DNA of 64,000 bases. Origin: Arion vulgaris. Lineage: Eukaryota; Mollusca; Gastropoda; Stylommatophora; Arionidae. This document shows, piece by piece, positions 28,255 to 39,690 of the stretch. A program made the translations under genes and the position numbers. The stretch's first letter is position 1; each line of letters begins with the position of its first letter. Location: contig CM036754.1 in the NCBI GenBank assembly GCA_020796225.1, forward strand, positions 41,887,779 to 41,951,778, given 5' to 3'. The notes beneath the pieces are model-generated. The model was not told the origin of the DNA and did no database searches. It saw only the letters and a program-made list of their open reading frames with translations.

Positions 28255-28560
28255 GTTATATAGGGAAATGATATTGTTTTGACTCAGAACTGGACACAAC
28301 AGACTGAACAGACATCTACACAGACTAAAACTAGTTCCATCATCCACATGTGCAGGTGGACACAGCCAAACACATTCTGCAAGATTGTCACTTATAATAA
28401 TGAATCAACTGCAGAAAGGACACTGACCAACAGAGACAGACATCCACACAAAACTCTTTGGTAGCCTTGATGAACTAACAAACACAACAACATGCATCCA
28501 GATAACCAAACTCATTGTGTAGACATTGAACAACAGCGAACGAGAAGAAGAAGACTGCTA
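28255..28560 (+). mobile_element. LINE 3'-end fragment (RNase H-bearing family)
   Basis: The + strand equivalent of the - strand element at 57060-57830: gactcagaactggacacaac, ctagttccatcatccacatg, agccttgatgaactaacaaa and gtagacattgaacaacagcg. Frames are broken. Confidence 0.75.
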
Positions 28561-28683
28561 TATATTTTAAGTTTTGTTTTAAGATTTAACCCTTTGGCTT
28601 GCCATATTTTTGTTAAGCATGGTGAAAGTTTGACTTGTTTTCTTGATTTTTCCAACAGTGTCCTTTTACAAATTTCTGTTGTA

Positions 28684-28985
28684 TTAACTCTTTCCACGCA
28701 CAGATATTTCCTCAATTTTTAAGCAGTTAATTCAAGGGAAGTTTAAAAAACGATCCAACTACTTGTCAATAAATAAACATATATATATATATTATTATAT
28801 ACTAAATTGAAAAAACTGGACAACCCAAAAGAATATCAAGGTTAAAAAAGAATTGAAATAAAATAGTAGAAGTAAAACTAGTAAGACTTCTTATAAGGAA
28901 GCAACTCTATGGCGCAGTGTCGGCTTAAAGCGTGCAGGGACTTCGCCGTGGCGCAGTGTGCAGCTTAAAACGTGGAAAGAGTTAA
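28684..28985. mobile_element. TTAA-flanked MITE, 294 bp (copy 2)
   Basis: The core 28688-28981 has TTAA on both sides and terminal repeats ctctttccacgc / acgtggaaagag. It is the inverted counterpart of 4436-4749, sharing ttcctcaatttttaagcagt and gcagcttaaa-cgtggaaaga. Small differences show that the copies have diverged. Confidence 0.85.
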
Positions 28986-29189
28986 TTGTGCAGTATTGGT
29001 CACATAAGTTTCCTGTGTTCCTCAAATCTGGAGCACTTTTACAATAGTTGTTGAACAGTTATTTTATCTGTGCCATATGCTAATTAGCTGATCTTTAACT
29101 TATTGATTCATTTGTACTTCAGTATTGTTGTTGTTGTTTTTTTTTTTATTGTAGGTATCGGTATCACCTGCTACCCCATCTCTGTGGCT

Positions 29190-29415
29190 TCTTCGAATGC
29201 TCAGTATCGACCACTTGTTCACCACTCTGTGTGATTTATGTGATCTGAGCCTAAGAGCGATTGTACATTGTGCCAGTTATGCGCCTACAAGTAGGCCAGA
29301 ACATCCAATGCTTTTATTTACTAGGGTAGCTTCCCTAGGTCCTACATCAGTCGCCTCTTAGGACATGCTTTGTAGGTCGCAGTGGTACTATTCTTTGCTT
29401 CCCTTGCGGGCCCCG
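29190..29415 (-). mobile_element. SINE D copy
   Basis: Reverse-complement copy starting near ttcgaatgctcagtatcgac and ending near gcgggccccggcacc, immediately followed by a SINE B. Confidence 0.8.
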
Positions 29416-29885
29416 GCACCTCTGTGGTGGGGAAGTAAGGTGCTTGTCTCTTGTTTCAAAGGTACTCAGTTTGTTCCCTATGTGGAGCGACCAGGACATT
29501 TTTCCAGAAATCTGTGATCTCAATGTAGGTGAAATCAAGTTCCTAGTCCTGTCGATCGGCGAAAAAAGGTATGTCCTGTGTTCAAGTTGATCAACTAAAA
29601 GAACTATTGACAGTTTAAAAAATCAATGAAATAGGCTGCAAAGCTGCTGTCAGAGCAAAATTCATTCAAATCAAAATAAAATTTATATTCTCTCTTGCGT
29701 TCCCATAATTTATATTATAATCAATTTATATTAAAAAACGTCACCATCTTCAAAATTACATCTGTAACCCTCGCTAGTGCTACGGAGTATGTACACTTTC
29801 ACCGAAATCTTCCTGTGTAAAAAAGAGATTGGAGCACACATGATTGGAGCACCCAAGTGCAATGATGGTAGTCATATCAATCGCT
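29416..29885 (+). mobile_element. SINE B copy
   Basis: Landmarks in order: ctctgtggtggggaagtaag (head), gatctcaatgtaggtgaaat, atcttcctgtgtaaaaaaga, and cccaagtgcaatgatggtag. The middle carries extra AT-rich sequence near 29690-29740. Confidence 0.75.
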
Positions 29886-29916
29886 TGACAAACTCTTCTG
29901 TCTTATATGTCATTAT

Positions 29917-30728
29917 GTTAGAATAGTGTTCCCCTTGCTCTATCCCCTGTCTATTCCTTCATTGCAAGGGAATGTTACAAATAGTGTTCCCCTTGCTCTA
30001 TTCCCCTGTCTGTCTGTTCCTTCATTGCAAGGGAATGTTACAAATAGTGTTCCCCTTGCTCTATTCCCCTGTCTGTTCCTTCATTGCAAGGGAATGTTAC
30101 AAATAGTGTTCCCCTTGCTCTATTCCCTGTCTATTCCTTCATTGCAAGGGAATGTTACAAATAGTGTTCCCTTGCTCTATCCCCTGTCTGTTCCTTCATT
30201 GCAAGGGAATGTTACAGTGTTCCCTTGCTCTATCCCCTGTCTGTTCCTTCATTGCAAGGGAATGTTACAAATGTGTTCCTTGCTCTATTCCCTATCTATT
30301 CCTTCATTGCAAGGGAATTTACAGTTTCCCTTGCTCTATCCCCCTGTCTGTTCCTTCATTGCAAGGGAATGTTACAAATAGTGTTCCCCTTGCTCTATTC
30401 CCCTGTCTGTTCCTTCATTGCAAGGGAATGTTACAAATAGTGTTCCCCTTGCTCTATTCCCCTGTCTGTTCCTTCATTGCAAGGGAATGTTACAAATAGT
30501 GTTCCCCTTGCTCTATCCCCCCGTCTATTCCTTCATTGCAAGGGAATGTTACAAATAGTGTTCCCCTTGCTCTATTCCCCTGTCTGTTCCTTCATTGCAA
30601 GGGAATGTTACAGTGTTCCCTTGCTCTGTCCCTGTCTATTCCTTCATTACAAGGGAATGTTACAAATAGTGTTCCCCTTGCTCTATCCTCCTGTCTATTC
30701 CTTCATTGCAAGGGAATGTTACAAATGT
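29917..30728. repeat. 59-bp minisatellite with hairpin-capable units
   Basis: About 14 copies of a unit near ttccttcattgcaagggaat plus gttacaaatagtgttcccct plus tgctctattcccctgtctg. Some units are shortened by 5-15 bp. Each unit contains ttccccttgc and gcaagggaa about 30 bases apart. Frames are open in several phases only because the unit lacks stops. Not a gene. Confidence 0.95.
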
Positions 30729-31059
30729 TATGGAAGCTACCGTATCACAACTATCTTAATTCATGCGCAGTGTTTCTCTTATGTCATTGAGGTCTGATAT
30801 TTTTGCTTTTTCATTTAAAAAAATAATATCAATGATTGCTTGATTCGCTAGTGTATAACTTTCATGTGATTTGCTTTTGCTTGTTCTTATTGTATTAAAA
30901 GTACCACACAGCCATCTAGCTTTACCAACTGTAAAAGTCAATTATGACTGGAGCATCATGATTGTTAGGATTTAGTGTCTGTGTACAGGAAGAGGAGATG
31001 GTCAAGGAGAAGGTTGCAAAATTCAACATAGGTGTTACAAATCAAATGATAGGATGTCA

Positions 31060-31520
31060 CCATGAGCACTAAAACATCATTGTACAACACAATCTTTCTT
31101 CCAACATTATACTGTCAGTGGACGCTGACATCAAATGATCACAGAAAACTAGTCACTGCAGTAATGAAGTGTCTACGCAGAATGCTGGGAGTAACAAGAA
31201 GAGACCAGTTTAGAAATGAAGACATCGGGGAAAAGTGGGTACATCAGTGCTGAACTCGTAAAGAACGACTTAAATGGTTCGGCCACATAAGCAGATTACC
31301 AACAAACAGTACGCCTCAAAGAGAAATGTTACTCCGATACATTGGATACAAAGCAAAGGATGGCCTGCAAAGGTAGACCTAAGAGATAACAGAGGTGACG
31401 AAAGACACTGTTTATGAAACGCACACAAAAGCCTGTTCTAGAAATCTCTTCTTATCCTGGCGCTGTGAGACAAAACAGGATTGGAGAAGAGAATTGCAAA
31501 TGGATGCACATATTAAACAT
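31060..31520 (+). mobile_element. LINE C-terminal fragment (SRLPTDSAP family)
   Basis: Reads VMKCLRRMLGVTRRDQFRNE, LKWFGHISRLPTNSTPQREM, then ETHTKACSRNLFLSWRCETK, QDWRRELQMD. It is joined directly to a 30-bp tandem array that seems to start from its own last residues. Confidence 0.88.
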
Positions 31521-31524
31521 CTGC

Positions 31525-31885
31525 CAGCTAAGCAGATGTAGAGGAAGATTTCACCAGCTAAGCAGGTGTGGAGGAAGATTGCACCAGCTAAGCAGATGTA
31601 GAGGAAGATTTCACCAGCTAAGCAGGTGTGGAGGAAGATTGCACCAGCTAAGCAGGTGTGGAGGAAGATTGCAGCAGCTAAGCAAGTGTGGAGGAAGATT
31701 GCACCAGCTAAGCAGGTGTGGAGGAAGATTGCACCAGCGAAGCAGGTGTGGAGGAAGATTGCACCAGCTAAGCAGATGTAGAGGAAGATTTCACCAGCTA
31801 AGCAGGTGTGGAGGAAGATTGCACCAGTTAAGCAGGTGTGAAGGAAGATTGCACCAGTTAAGCAGGTGTGAAGGAAGATTGTGAC
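31525..31885. repeat. 30-bp minisatellite grown from a LINE 3' end
   Basis: Twelve copies of a unit near caccagctaagcaggtgtgg plus aggaagattg. Two unit types occur, gatgtagaggaagattt and ggtgtggaggaagattg, partly alternating. The last LINE segment (ctgccagctaagcagatgta at 31521) is itself a unit. Confidence 0.95.
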
Positions 31886-32039
31886 GTTAATTAATGTTCA
31901 TGTAACGGAGGAAGGACATTTGTGTTCAGTTTATATAGTGAAAATATGCGGTTGCAATAGCATTGAGGTAAAACACTGATCTCTTACTTTGAAATACCTT
32001 TGCTCATTTCAAGGCTGGAATTATTCTTTGAAAAAATTA

Positions 32040-32115
32040 CTGCAATGATGGAGGCAAATATTAGAGCATAGATTGTTATTCACAAAAGTGCAATGATGAC
32101 AGTTAAATTAATTCA
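32040..32115 (+). mobile_element. SINE B tail remnant
   Basis: Short match to the SINE B end: gagcatagattgttattcac, aaaagtgcaatgatgacag. Confidence 0.4.
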
Positions 32116-32216
32116 TGTCAGAATAATGTATTAATCTTAGTGCCATATTGTTTGTTTTTTTAATAGAAGAAACTTTCAGAAATAAAATTTTGAAAAAAAA
32201 ATCTGATGTTGATTCT

Positions 32217-32580
32217 TTTCTTTCTTTCTCGAATCCTGTTTGCCTCACAGCGTCAGGTCAAGAAGAGATTTCTAAACGGGCCCTTGTATGCGCTTCGTAG
32301 ATAATCTCTTTCGTTGCCTCTGAGGTCCATCTTTTGCGTGGCCGGCCTTTTGCAGCATTGCTCTGTGAGGTGCACTGTCTGTTGGTAATCTGCTTACGTG
32401 GCCGAACCATTTAATTTTTGTTTCTTGATGAAGTCTAGTACTGATGTTGTACCCACTTTTTTCCTGGTCTCTTCTTGTTACACCCAGCATTCTGAGTAGA
32501 CACTTCATCTCTGTTGTGACTAGTTTTCTTCTATCATTTGTTGTCAGTGTCCAGGTTTGGCACTGATTCTTGCCATCTGT
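32217..32580 (-). mobile_element. LINE C-terminal fragment (SRLPTDSAP family)
   Basis: The - strand reads EMKCLLRMLGVTRRDQE, then IKWFGHVSRLPTDSAPHRAM, and ends at ctgacgctgtgaggcaaaca. It is followed on its 5' side by an unrelated 61-bp array. Confidence 0.88.
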
Positions 32581-32805
32581 GTTAACAGGGTGTCTGATGT
32601 ACTAGTGTGTGATTGTTTCAGTGTTAATTCTTGTCTGCTGTGTACACAGTACATCTGATGTACTAGTGTGTGATTGCTTCAGTGTTAATTCATGTCTGCT
32701 GTGTAAACAGTACATCTGATGTACTAGTGTGTGATTGCTTCAGTGTTAATTCTTGTCTGCTGTGTAAACAGTACATCTGATGTACTAGTGTGTGATTGTT
32801 TCAGT
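32575..32805. repeat. 61-bp tandem repeat, about 3.7 copies
   Basis: The unit contains tgctgtgtaaacagtacatc, tgatgtactagtgtgtgatt and gcttcagtgttaattcttgt. The first copy is more diverged (gttaacagggtgtctgatg). Confidence 0.9.
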
Positions 32806-33086
32806 TTTTTTTTATATTGATATTTTTCAGGCAAACATTTCTGCTTTGGTCATTGATATTAAATAAAATACATTTGCAGAATTGTCTGTTAAACAAGACA
32901 TATGACACCGGTAGAGGCGGGTAGAACTGCACGGATGGAACAGAAACAACAAACTAGAAAGACAATTAAACTCCCCACAAGTGCAAGTTGTCCTTGCCCA
33001 CATTGAAGACGAACATAATGCAACTACATTCCCCTGGATGAAAAATTATGGTCATCACTCGTGATGGACAAGCATAATGATGAAAT

Positions 33087-33331
33087 GAAAATCGTAGCAT
33101 ATCCTTTACTGGACGTAGCCATCAACAGTAAACGAGTCATTGATTTTCTAGGCACCACTAATACGTTCAGTAGTTTGCCATTGTTTTCTGAACAGTGAGG
33201 TCTATTTTTACCTTTTGTAAAATCCCACAGAAACGAATTTGCTTCCAAACTTGCCCACCATGAGGTTTGAAACTGGTACTCTTGGGTTTGTGATCGAGCT
33301 CACTACCGCTTGAGCTACAGACGCTCACAAA
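33087..33331 (-). mobile_element. SINE C copy
   Basis: On the - strand: gagcgtctgtagctcaagcg (tRNA-like A-box region), a B-box-like ccagtttcaaacctc, then the core caatggcaaactactgaacg and the end taaaggatatgctacgattt. Confidence 0.85.
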
Positions 33332-33504
33332 CCAGAACTAAAGAACAGTAAAGAAAAGACATACCATCATCATCCAATAGCTTGACCTGAGCAGAATTTT
33401 ACCACCCTAACAGTCCTTCAGAATTTCTCTCTGAACACCCACATTGAATGAGAATGTGCACCTTCTCAGGATTGACCGGATAACGAGACTCCCTGCACCA
33501 AAGT

Positions 33505-33790
33505 ACATAAAACAAAGTACTGTAGTTTTACAAAATACAATGACAATACACAGCCACGTTTCGACCAAAAAGGCCTTTATCAAGCAAAATGATACTACAA
33601 GCCTGACAAATAATTCAGAACACTACATATAGACTTTAACAAAGATATAGCAACGGTTAAAAACCTTGTTATTCGTCAGGTTTATTTATCGTTTTGCTTG
33701 ATAATGGTCTTTTTGGTCAAAACGTTGCTGCGGATTGTCATTGTATTTTGTAAAACTACAGTACTTTGTTTTATGTGCTTCACCATTATA
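33505..33790. repeat. Fold-back repeat (copy 2) with hammerhead-like core
   Basis: The arms ataaaacaaagtactgtagt near 33508 and, reversed, actacagtactttgttttat near 33755 are near-identical, and pairing extends inward. Each arm carries a motif of the form ttgataa-ggcc-ttttt-ggtc-aaaac. Related to 20340-20680. Confidence 0.82.
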
Positions 33791-34000
33791 CATAGTTTTA
33801 CAGCAGTCTCCATCTATATTGATATTATTGCACCAAAGCAAGATGTCATGCAATGTTTCCTGAATGTCTTCAACCATTTCTTGTCTATCTAATCCAGTCC
33901 TATATATTAAGATGTCATCTACCGAAGTCGAACCAATCCGGTTGGCTGTATTTTGGCTACATTTGCCGTGTACATATTGAATAACAGAGGAGATAGAGGG
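33780..34000 (-). mobile_element. LINE RT fragment (active-site region)
   Basis: The - strand gives SPLLFNMYTANVAKIQPTGL in one frame, then VDDILIYRTGLDRQEMVEDI in the next, followed by LHDILLWCNNINIDGD. This is the RT motif B to C region with a frameshift and an altered active-site triad context. Confidence 0.7.
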
Positions 34001-34002
34001 GA

Positions 34003-34255
34003 AATGAAAATCGTGGCATATCCTGTATAGGACATCGTCATCAACCACAGTAAACGAGTCATCGATTTTCTAGGCACCACTTATACATTCAGTAGTTTGC
34101 CATTGCTTTCTGAACAGTGAGGTCTATTTTACCGTTTATAAAAATCCATGGGAACAAATTTCCTTCCAAATTGCCTGCCACAGAATTTTAACCAGGTACA
34201 CTGTAGTTGTGACCAAGCTCACTACCGCTGAAGCTACAGAGCCCACTCTAGAGGG
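34003..34255 (-). mobile_element. SINE C copy
   Basis: Reverse-complement copy with gaaatgaaaatcgtggcata at one end and cgctgaagctacagagccca at the tRNA-like head. Confidence 0.8.
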
Positions 34256-34612
34256 AGTCCTGTGGTAATCCTGCACATATAAGTATAAGGTCTGAAGTCC
34301 ATGTTCACAAACATAGCGCAACGGTTCTCATAGAAGCAACTCATTTCTTTGTCTGGACTTCTGCAAATAATTATAGAAAAAAAAAATACAGAAATTCAAT
34401 GTAATTTTAATCATGTCCATTATTATATGATGTATTCTGTTTTCTTGTTTGAATATACTTCATTCATAAATATGAACATTTACAATGAATTACTGTCATA
34501 AGATATCTATCTACTGTTGAATATGTATGCTTTCTTCTACACACGGACAAAAAATGTAAATAATAATCATAGAAGGAATACAAATGAAATGTTTGCATAA
34601 TTATGATAATGT

Positions 34613-34875
34613 CTACACCAACCACAGGGTCCCTGTGGCTAAATGGTTAAGCCCTTGTCTTGTGATCCAAAAGTTGTGGGTTCAAGTTCCAATCTGAACC
34701 GCATTGTTCTGTTCACAAGTGCATTTTCTCCAGAGACCCTTAGGATTATTGCCGGAATTACAGAGTTTGTGCAATACTCTTGGCAGATGGTGTGCCATTT
34801 CTGCGGATAGGGACCAAGCGAGCCATATGGGGTAAAACCCGGCACAATGATATCAATCCTTTGGCTTAAAACCCT
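34613..34875 (+). mobile_element. SINE A with 12-bp target-site duplication
   Basis: The tRNA-like head gtggctaaatggttaagccc is followed by the family body and an end at ggcttaaaaccc. TTATGATAATGT occurs at 34601-34612 and 34876-34887. Confidence 0.88.
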
Positions 34876-35609
34876 TTATGATAATGTTCTAATGTTGATA
34901 CTGAAGACCACTTAATGAGAAGGCAAGAATAAGGCAACAAATCTCTACCAAAAATTTGAGTAATGAGAGTTTTGCACAGGCTGGTAGAAATTATGACAAA
35001 ATTCTATAAATACAGCTACTATAAAAAACACAAGATGGGCGACAGATGTGATGAAATAAAGTGACAAAGTAGTGTAAGGGTCAGTGAGCTGGCACTGACC
35101 AAGACCCTATTCTACCTCTACCTCCTTGCGGTGGCCATGGATAGATTGTTGCACTGTAGTCTGGCAAAGCAGGTAGGGAATCAAAGTGAATTGACTATAA
35201 GATTATATAGTTGTGTAAGCTCAGCTGTCAATGGGATGATATATCTTTGTAAAATAGACAAGCAGAATCTTGAGAGTGGCTGCGCCTACCAGCCAACATC
35301 TAGAGATCGATAAATGGCAAATAGGTTGTGCACGTGACCGAGACACTAGTTCCAGAAATCATGCCAAAAACTGTCTGTAGATGTAAAGCCCTGCCATCCA
35401 GAGTCAAGCTGGTTTGATGCAGCAGAATGACACTGAGAAACTATGGTATACAGATATAACACTATCTTCAAATTTAAGGTGCTCTATGCATAACCTGAAG
35501 AACCATACAGTTCAATGAAGTTACTGGCACTGAGATCTCAGGACTGACAGAAGAACGATGATGAAGTGAATTATATAGTTCACTTAGGCTATTAGAGCTA
35601 TGATCTGAT

Positions 35610-35850
35610 AACTGACAGAAGAATTAAACCAGATCTACTTCCAACTTGCGCCTGTAACGACCGACAACCCGGAAGCAGAGCCAGAGGAAGACCAAGAACC
35701 CGATGGATAGATAAAATCACAGATATCCTGCGACAACAAAGACTAACAACTACAGATGCAACAAACCAGGTACAAGATAAAAAACTGAAACTCCCCACGA
35801 AGCTTCACTGCACATGTTGTTCATTGAAGCTACTTGTGATATGATCTGAT
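35610..35850 (+). mobile_element. LINE C-terminal fragment
   Basis: Reads RGRPRTRWIDKITDILRQQR and then an AxNQVQDKKLK-type end, a typical LINE C-terminus. The end gatctgatgactgagacaag also occurs upstream near 35540-35620. Confidence 0.7.
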
Positions 35851-36419
35851 GACTGAGACAAGAACAACAAAGAAGCACACTATATAATCTGATGCTGGTA
35901 TTCTATAATGAGCTGCAGTATTGATGGAATAGTTCAGCTGGAATGCAGAGCAAGCAAGAATGAATTCCATCATATAACAGCTACCTTGTGCAATTTTAAT
36001 ATCTTCAAAAACAGACATCGATTTAATGTTCAGGTAAGAAAACATGTCATTCAGATAAGAAAACATGTCATTCAGATAAGAAAATGTCAGATAAAATTAT
36101 TAAGAAATGAACAAATTATTTTTATTGTTGATGACTGTTTACCAAAAAAAAATGGATAATTACCTAGAAATACATCAATTATAATCATATTAAAAAATGA
36201 AAATGGAGAAGTATAGAGCATGTGTGTTGTATACCAGTAAGGGTATTAGCTAGGACAGTTCTCTGATGGACAGCGGACAGGAAGATGGAGAAGGTTAGGG
36301 CATGTGGCGGGACTTCTGTTTGCTTCAGAGTACATATGAGACAACGATGAGCATTTTGAGTGGTGTTTGCTGGCACAGGATTGGAGCAATTATAAGGCAA
36401 TCCATTCTTGTGAAGTTGC

Positions 36420-36510
36420 AATCGTGACTACTACTACTAACTACTACCACTACTAAACTACACCTACTACTACAACCACTACCACACTACACCTACTACT
36501 ACAACTACCA
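36420..36510. repeat. (CTA)n / (ACC)n-type microsatellite
   Basis: Interrupted runs of ctactactac and accactaccac, directly before a SINE A copy. A related short run is at 36775-36795 on its other side, so the SINE may have landed in the microsatellite. Confidence 0.85.
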
Positions 36511-36519
36511 CTACAAATC

Positions 36520-36775
36520 CTCTTAGTCAGGTGGTTAAGTGATTAAGCCCTTGCATTGGCACATCGAATATAATGGGTTCAAATCCGGACTGCTCCATTC
36601 TGTTCACAAGTGTATTTTTTCCAGAGACCACTAGGATTGTTGCCAGAGCTACGGAGTTCGTGCTTTGTGCAATACTCTCGGCAGGTGGCGTGCCATTTCT
36701 GTGGAGAGGGACCTAGCGTTATGGGATAAAACCCGGTGCAATAAAGTCAATCTTTTGTCTATAGATCCTTTAGAC
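36520..36775 (+). mobile_element. SINE A copy
   Basis: The head tcaggtggttaagtgattaa (duplicated-looking), B box gggttcaaatc, body ctaggattgttgccagagct and cggcaggtggcgtgccattt. The microsatellite text ccactaccac resumes after the element. Confidence 0.85.
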
Positions 36776-37139
36776 TACCACAACCACTACCACTAAATGG
36801 TGACTCACCGAAGTACAATGATGATGGTCCTATCAATCAATTAGTCAATATATTCCAACATTATGTATATATATATATATATATTATGAGTATAAAATAA
36901 CAAACACTTGAGCTTCTGAAAGTAACAGATTTAACATAAGCACGTCAAGGTAAAAATTATGCAAATAATAAACAGACATAACAGTATAATTTTGAATTGG
37001 TCAAAGCAATAGAATTGTATGGTTATATAAGGCAACCTTTTGTAATCTTTAAGTTGTGGAAATTTCAGTTGTTAAGGTAAACATTACAACAATGTGAGTA
37101 ACCAATAGACATACAAACACACACACATACTGGATGCCT

Positions 37140-38900
37140 GAAATCAAAGGAAGGTGTGATTTTAATGGGGAAGAAAACATACTAGGAAGATGAAGCGAAT
37201 ACAATGGAGAACTCTACGATGACAGACCAGAGCTAAATATACAGGGCACATGCAAAGGACCACCAATACTTGCAGCGAAAATTGAAGATGCCATCAAACA
37301 AATAAATGGAGAGTAAAGTCTCTAGGCACCTAACAGTAGAAGAAATTCAAGCACTGGGAAACCTAGGAACCGAAATGATAAAACTTTTAAACGACATATG
37401 ACAATGGCTGTATTCCAAAAGATCTAGTAAAGTCCATATTTATTGCCTTGTCAAAGAAATCAAGAGCAATCGAATGCAATGATCACCTGACGATCACTAT
37501 CACTCATATGACAAAGATACTACTGAAAATAATGATAAGCAGAATAAGACCAGAAATCAGTGAAGAACGGTGTGGGTTTGTTGAAGGCAAGGGCACTAGC
37601 AACGCTATATATATTCTAATAAAAAGAGCACTAAAAGTAAAACAGATGTATACTTATGCTTTATAGACTACACTAAGGCGTTCAACAAAGTAAACCATCT
37701 GCAACTCTTGACAATATTAGATCTTTACATCAACAGTAAAGACCTAAGAGTCATTCAGAACATATAATGGCAGCAAACAGCAGCTATTAGAATAGACAGA
37801 CAAATAGGAACTTTCCAAAAGATCAAAAAAGGAGTACAACAAGGATACATATTATCATCTGACCTGTTTGCCCTTGTGGTGCCTGGGCCCTCAAGGGTAG
37901 CAAAGAATAGTAACACTGGGCATGTTGTAAGAGGCGAGTAAGGTAGGGGACTAGGAAGCTACCCTAGTAAATAAAGCGCGCAAAATCGGATGTGCTGGCC
38001 TACTTGTAGGTGCATAACTGGCACAATCGCTCTTCGGCTCAGATCACATACAAATTACAAAGAGTGGTTTAACCAGTGGTCAATATGGAACGTTCGAAGA
38101 AGACCTGACCTCACTGTATAGTGAAAACATTTTTAGGTCTATAAATGAGATTGCTGGAATAGCTGTAGGAGAACATAACATAAATAACCTGAGATATGCT
38201 GACGATCCTGTCTTAATCGCAAGAAGTGCAATAGAGCTAAAGAATTTAGTTGATATGATTGTGACAAAAAGTAACAACAAAGGACTGAGCCTGAATATTA
38301 AAAAGACAGAAGTTTTGATTATTTCAAAGAATAGAATCTAACAAAAGCACCATCACAGCAAATGGAGCGGAGCTAAGATAAGTACAGCAATTTAAATACC
38401 TCGGAGTCCTGGTAACATCAGATGGCAGATCAGAAATAAATAGCAGAATAGGGCAGACCAAAGTTCTAGAAAATGAAAAGCATTATATGCAATAAGTCAC
38501 TGTCAATTGAGGTCAGAATTGGAGTTATTCAGTGTCACATAGAATCAATACTGACATACGGATGCAAGTCATGGACAGTACACAAACAGAGAAAAATCTC
38601 TGGAGGTCACTGAGATGTGGTTTTACAGAAGAATGATGAGAATCCCATGGACTGCTAAAATGACAATATGTTGAGGTGTTGAATAAGGTCAAGAGACAGA
38701 GAAAGTGTAAATCATTATTTTTTTGGACATGTAATGAGAAAGGGAGGCTTAGAACACATTTTGACAACTAGTAAAATTAAGGGGAGATGAAACACAGGAA
38801 GACAAAGAGAACATTTTGAATAGCCTGACTTCATGGTACAAGAGCTCGTCAACATCTGAGATGATAGTAAACACCAGGGACAGAGATTTGTGGAGATTCA
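37140..38900 (+). mobile_element. LINE RT to C-terminus, interrupted by SINE D
   Basis: Text in order: TKILLKIMISRIRPEISEER, CGFVEGKGTSNAIY, YTKAFNKVNHLQLL (motif A), then after the SINE: LYSENIFRSINEIAGI, INNLRYADDPVLIARSAIEL (YADD active site), FKYLGVLVTSDGRSEINSRI and ILTYGCKSWTV, ending with SLFFGHVMRKGGLEHI. Several stops and frameshifts. The clade differs from the FADD-type LINEs at 25 and 51 kb. Confidence 0.9.
37867..38101 (+). mobile_element. SINE D copy inside a LINE
   Basis: The family landmarks are complete: gtgcctgggccctcaagggt, gcatgttgtaagaggcgagt, tggcctacttgtaggtgcat, gttcgaagaa. GACCTG flanks both sides (37861-37866, 38102-38107), and the LINE reading resumes after it. The duplication is short. 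Confidence 0.85.
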
Positions 38901-39317
38901 TTTGGGGGAGGGAGGAACGGGGGACACTGATAATAAGGAAGCAGGCCCCTGACTGCCTGAATTCATAACGGCAACGCAAAGTTAAGGTCAGGGTCAGCAA
39001 ACAAGAACTGACCATGACTCTAGTCCACCTTAAATATACAGCCCTGCATTACTACGGTCTTGTTAAGCGAGTAGAGGTCAAATAGAGTAGGCAAACATGG
39101 TCCCAGAAATGTTCTGTAAACAGATGTCTCGAGTCAAAAGTGTATAAATAACACAGCAACACAAAGTAGCAAATGCCAATTTAAGGGCAACAAAGGTAAA
39201 ACAAGATCATGAAAACAACAATTCTTTGACAGAAATATTTATATATTTGTAAAATGAAAGTAACAAAATGTTATATTTTATGCACTTAAAGTTTCAAAAC
39301 TAACGACAAGTCTTACA

Positions 39318-39690
39318 ATCTAGACCAGCGTTTCCCAAAGTGGCGGTACCGCTCCCAGTGGGCAATAGTGGGTTCAGAAGTATTTGGGGGAGTTTTTTTC
39401 GTGATTTTGCGGTTGAATAATCATTTAAAATTTGAATTATGCATTTTAATTAATCTTATTCCTGTCTTACACGATTCATTTTTTCAGCAATTTTCTATTT
39501 CATGTATAAAATCATTTGAAAATTGACCATGTGTTACAGAAATATATATCAATTTTCTATGTCAAAGAGAAAATAGAGCATGTATATATGTGGAGGGGCA
39601 TTGGCACACTGTTATAATGTGGAGGGAGGCGTTACAAAGTTAATGTTGTGCAAAGTGGGCCAAAAAAGTTTGGGAATCTATGATCTAGAC
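39318..39690. mobile_element. hAT-like MITE, 357 bp (copy 1)
   Basis: The core 39326-39682 is flanked by the 8-bp duplication ATCTAGAC. The ends read cagcgtttcccaaagtgg and, reversed, catagattcccaaactt, inverted repeats in the style of hAT elements. A related copy is at 60458-60903. No transposase. Confidence 0.9.

Noticed and set aside
29926..30797. Overlapping frames encoding SLQGNVTNSVPLALFP-type repeats
   Set aside because: The same minisatellite is read in three frames. Unit length changes break every frame and no splice or start context fits.
31414..31884. 156-codon frame encoding HQLSRCGGRL repeats
   Set aside because: A fusion of decayed LINE text and a 30-bp minisatellite, not a cysteine-rich protein gene.
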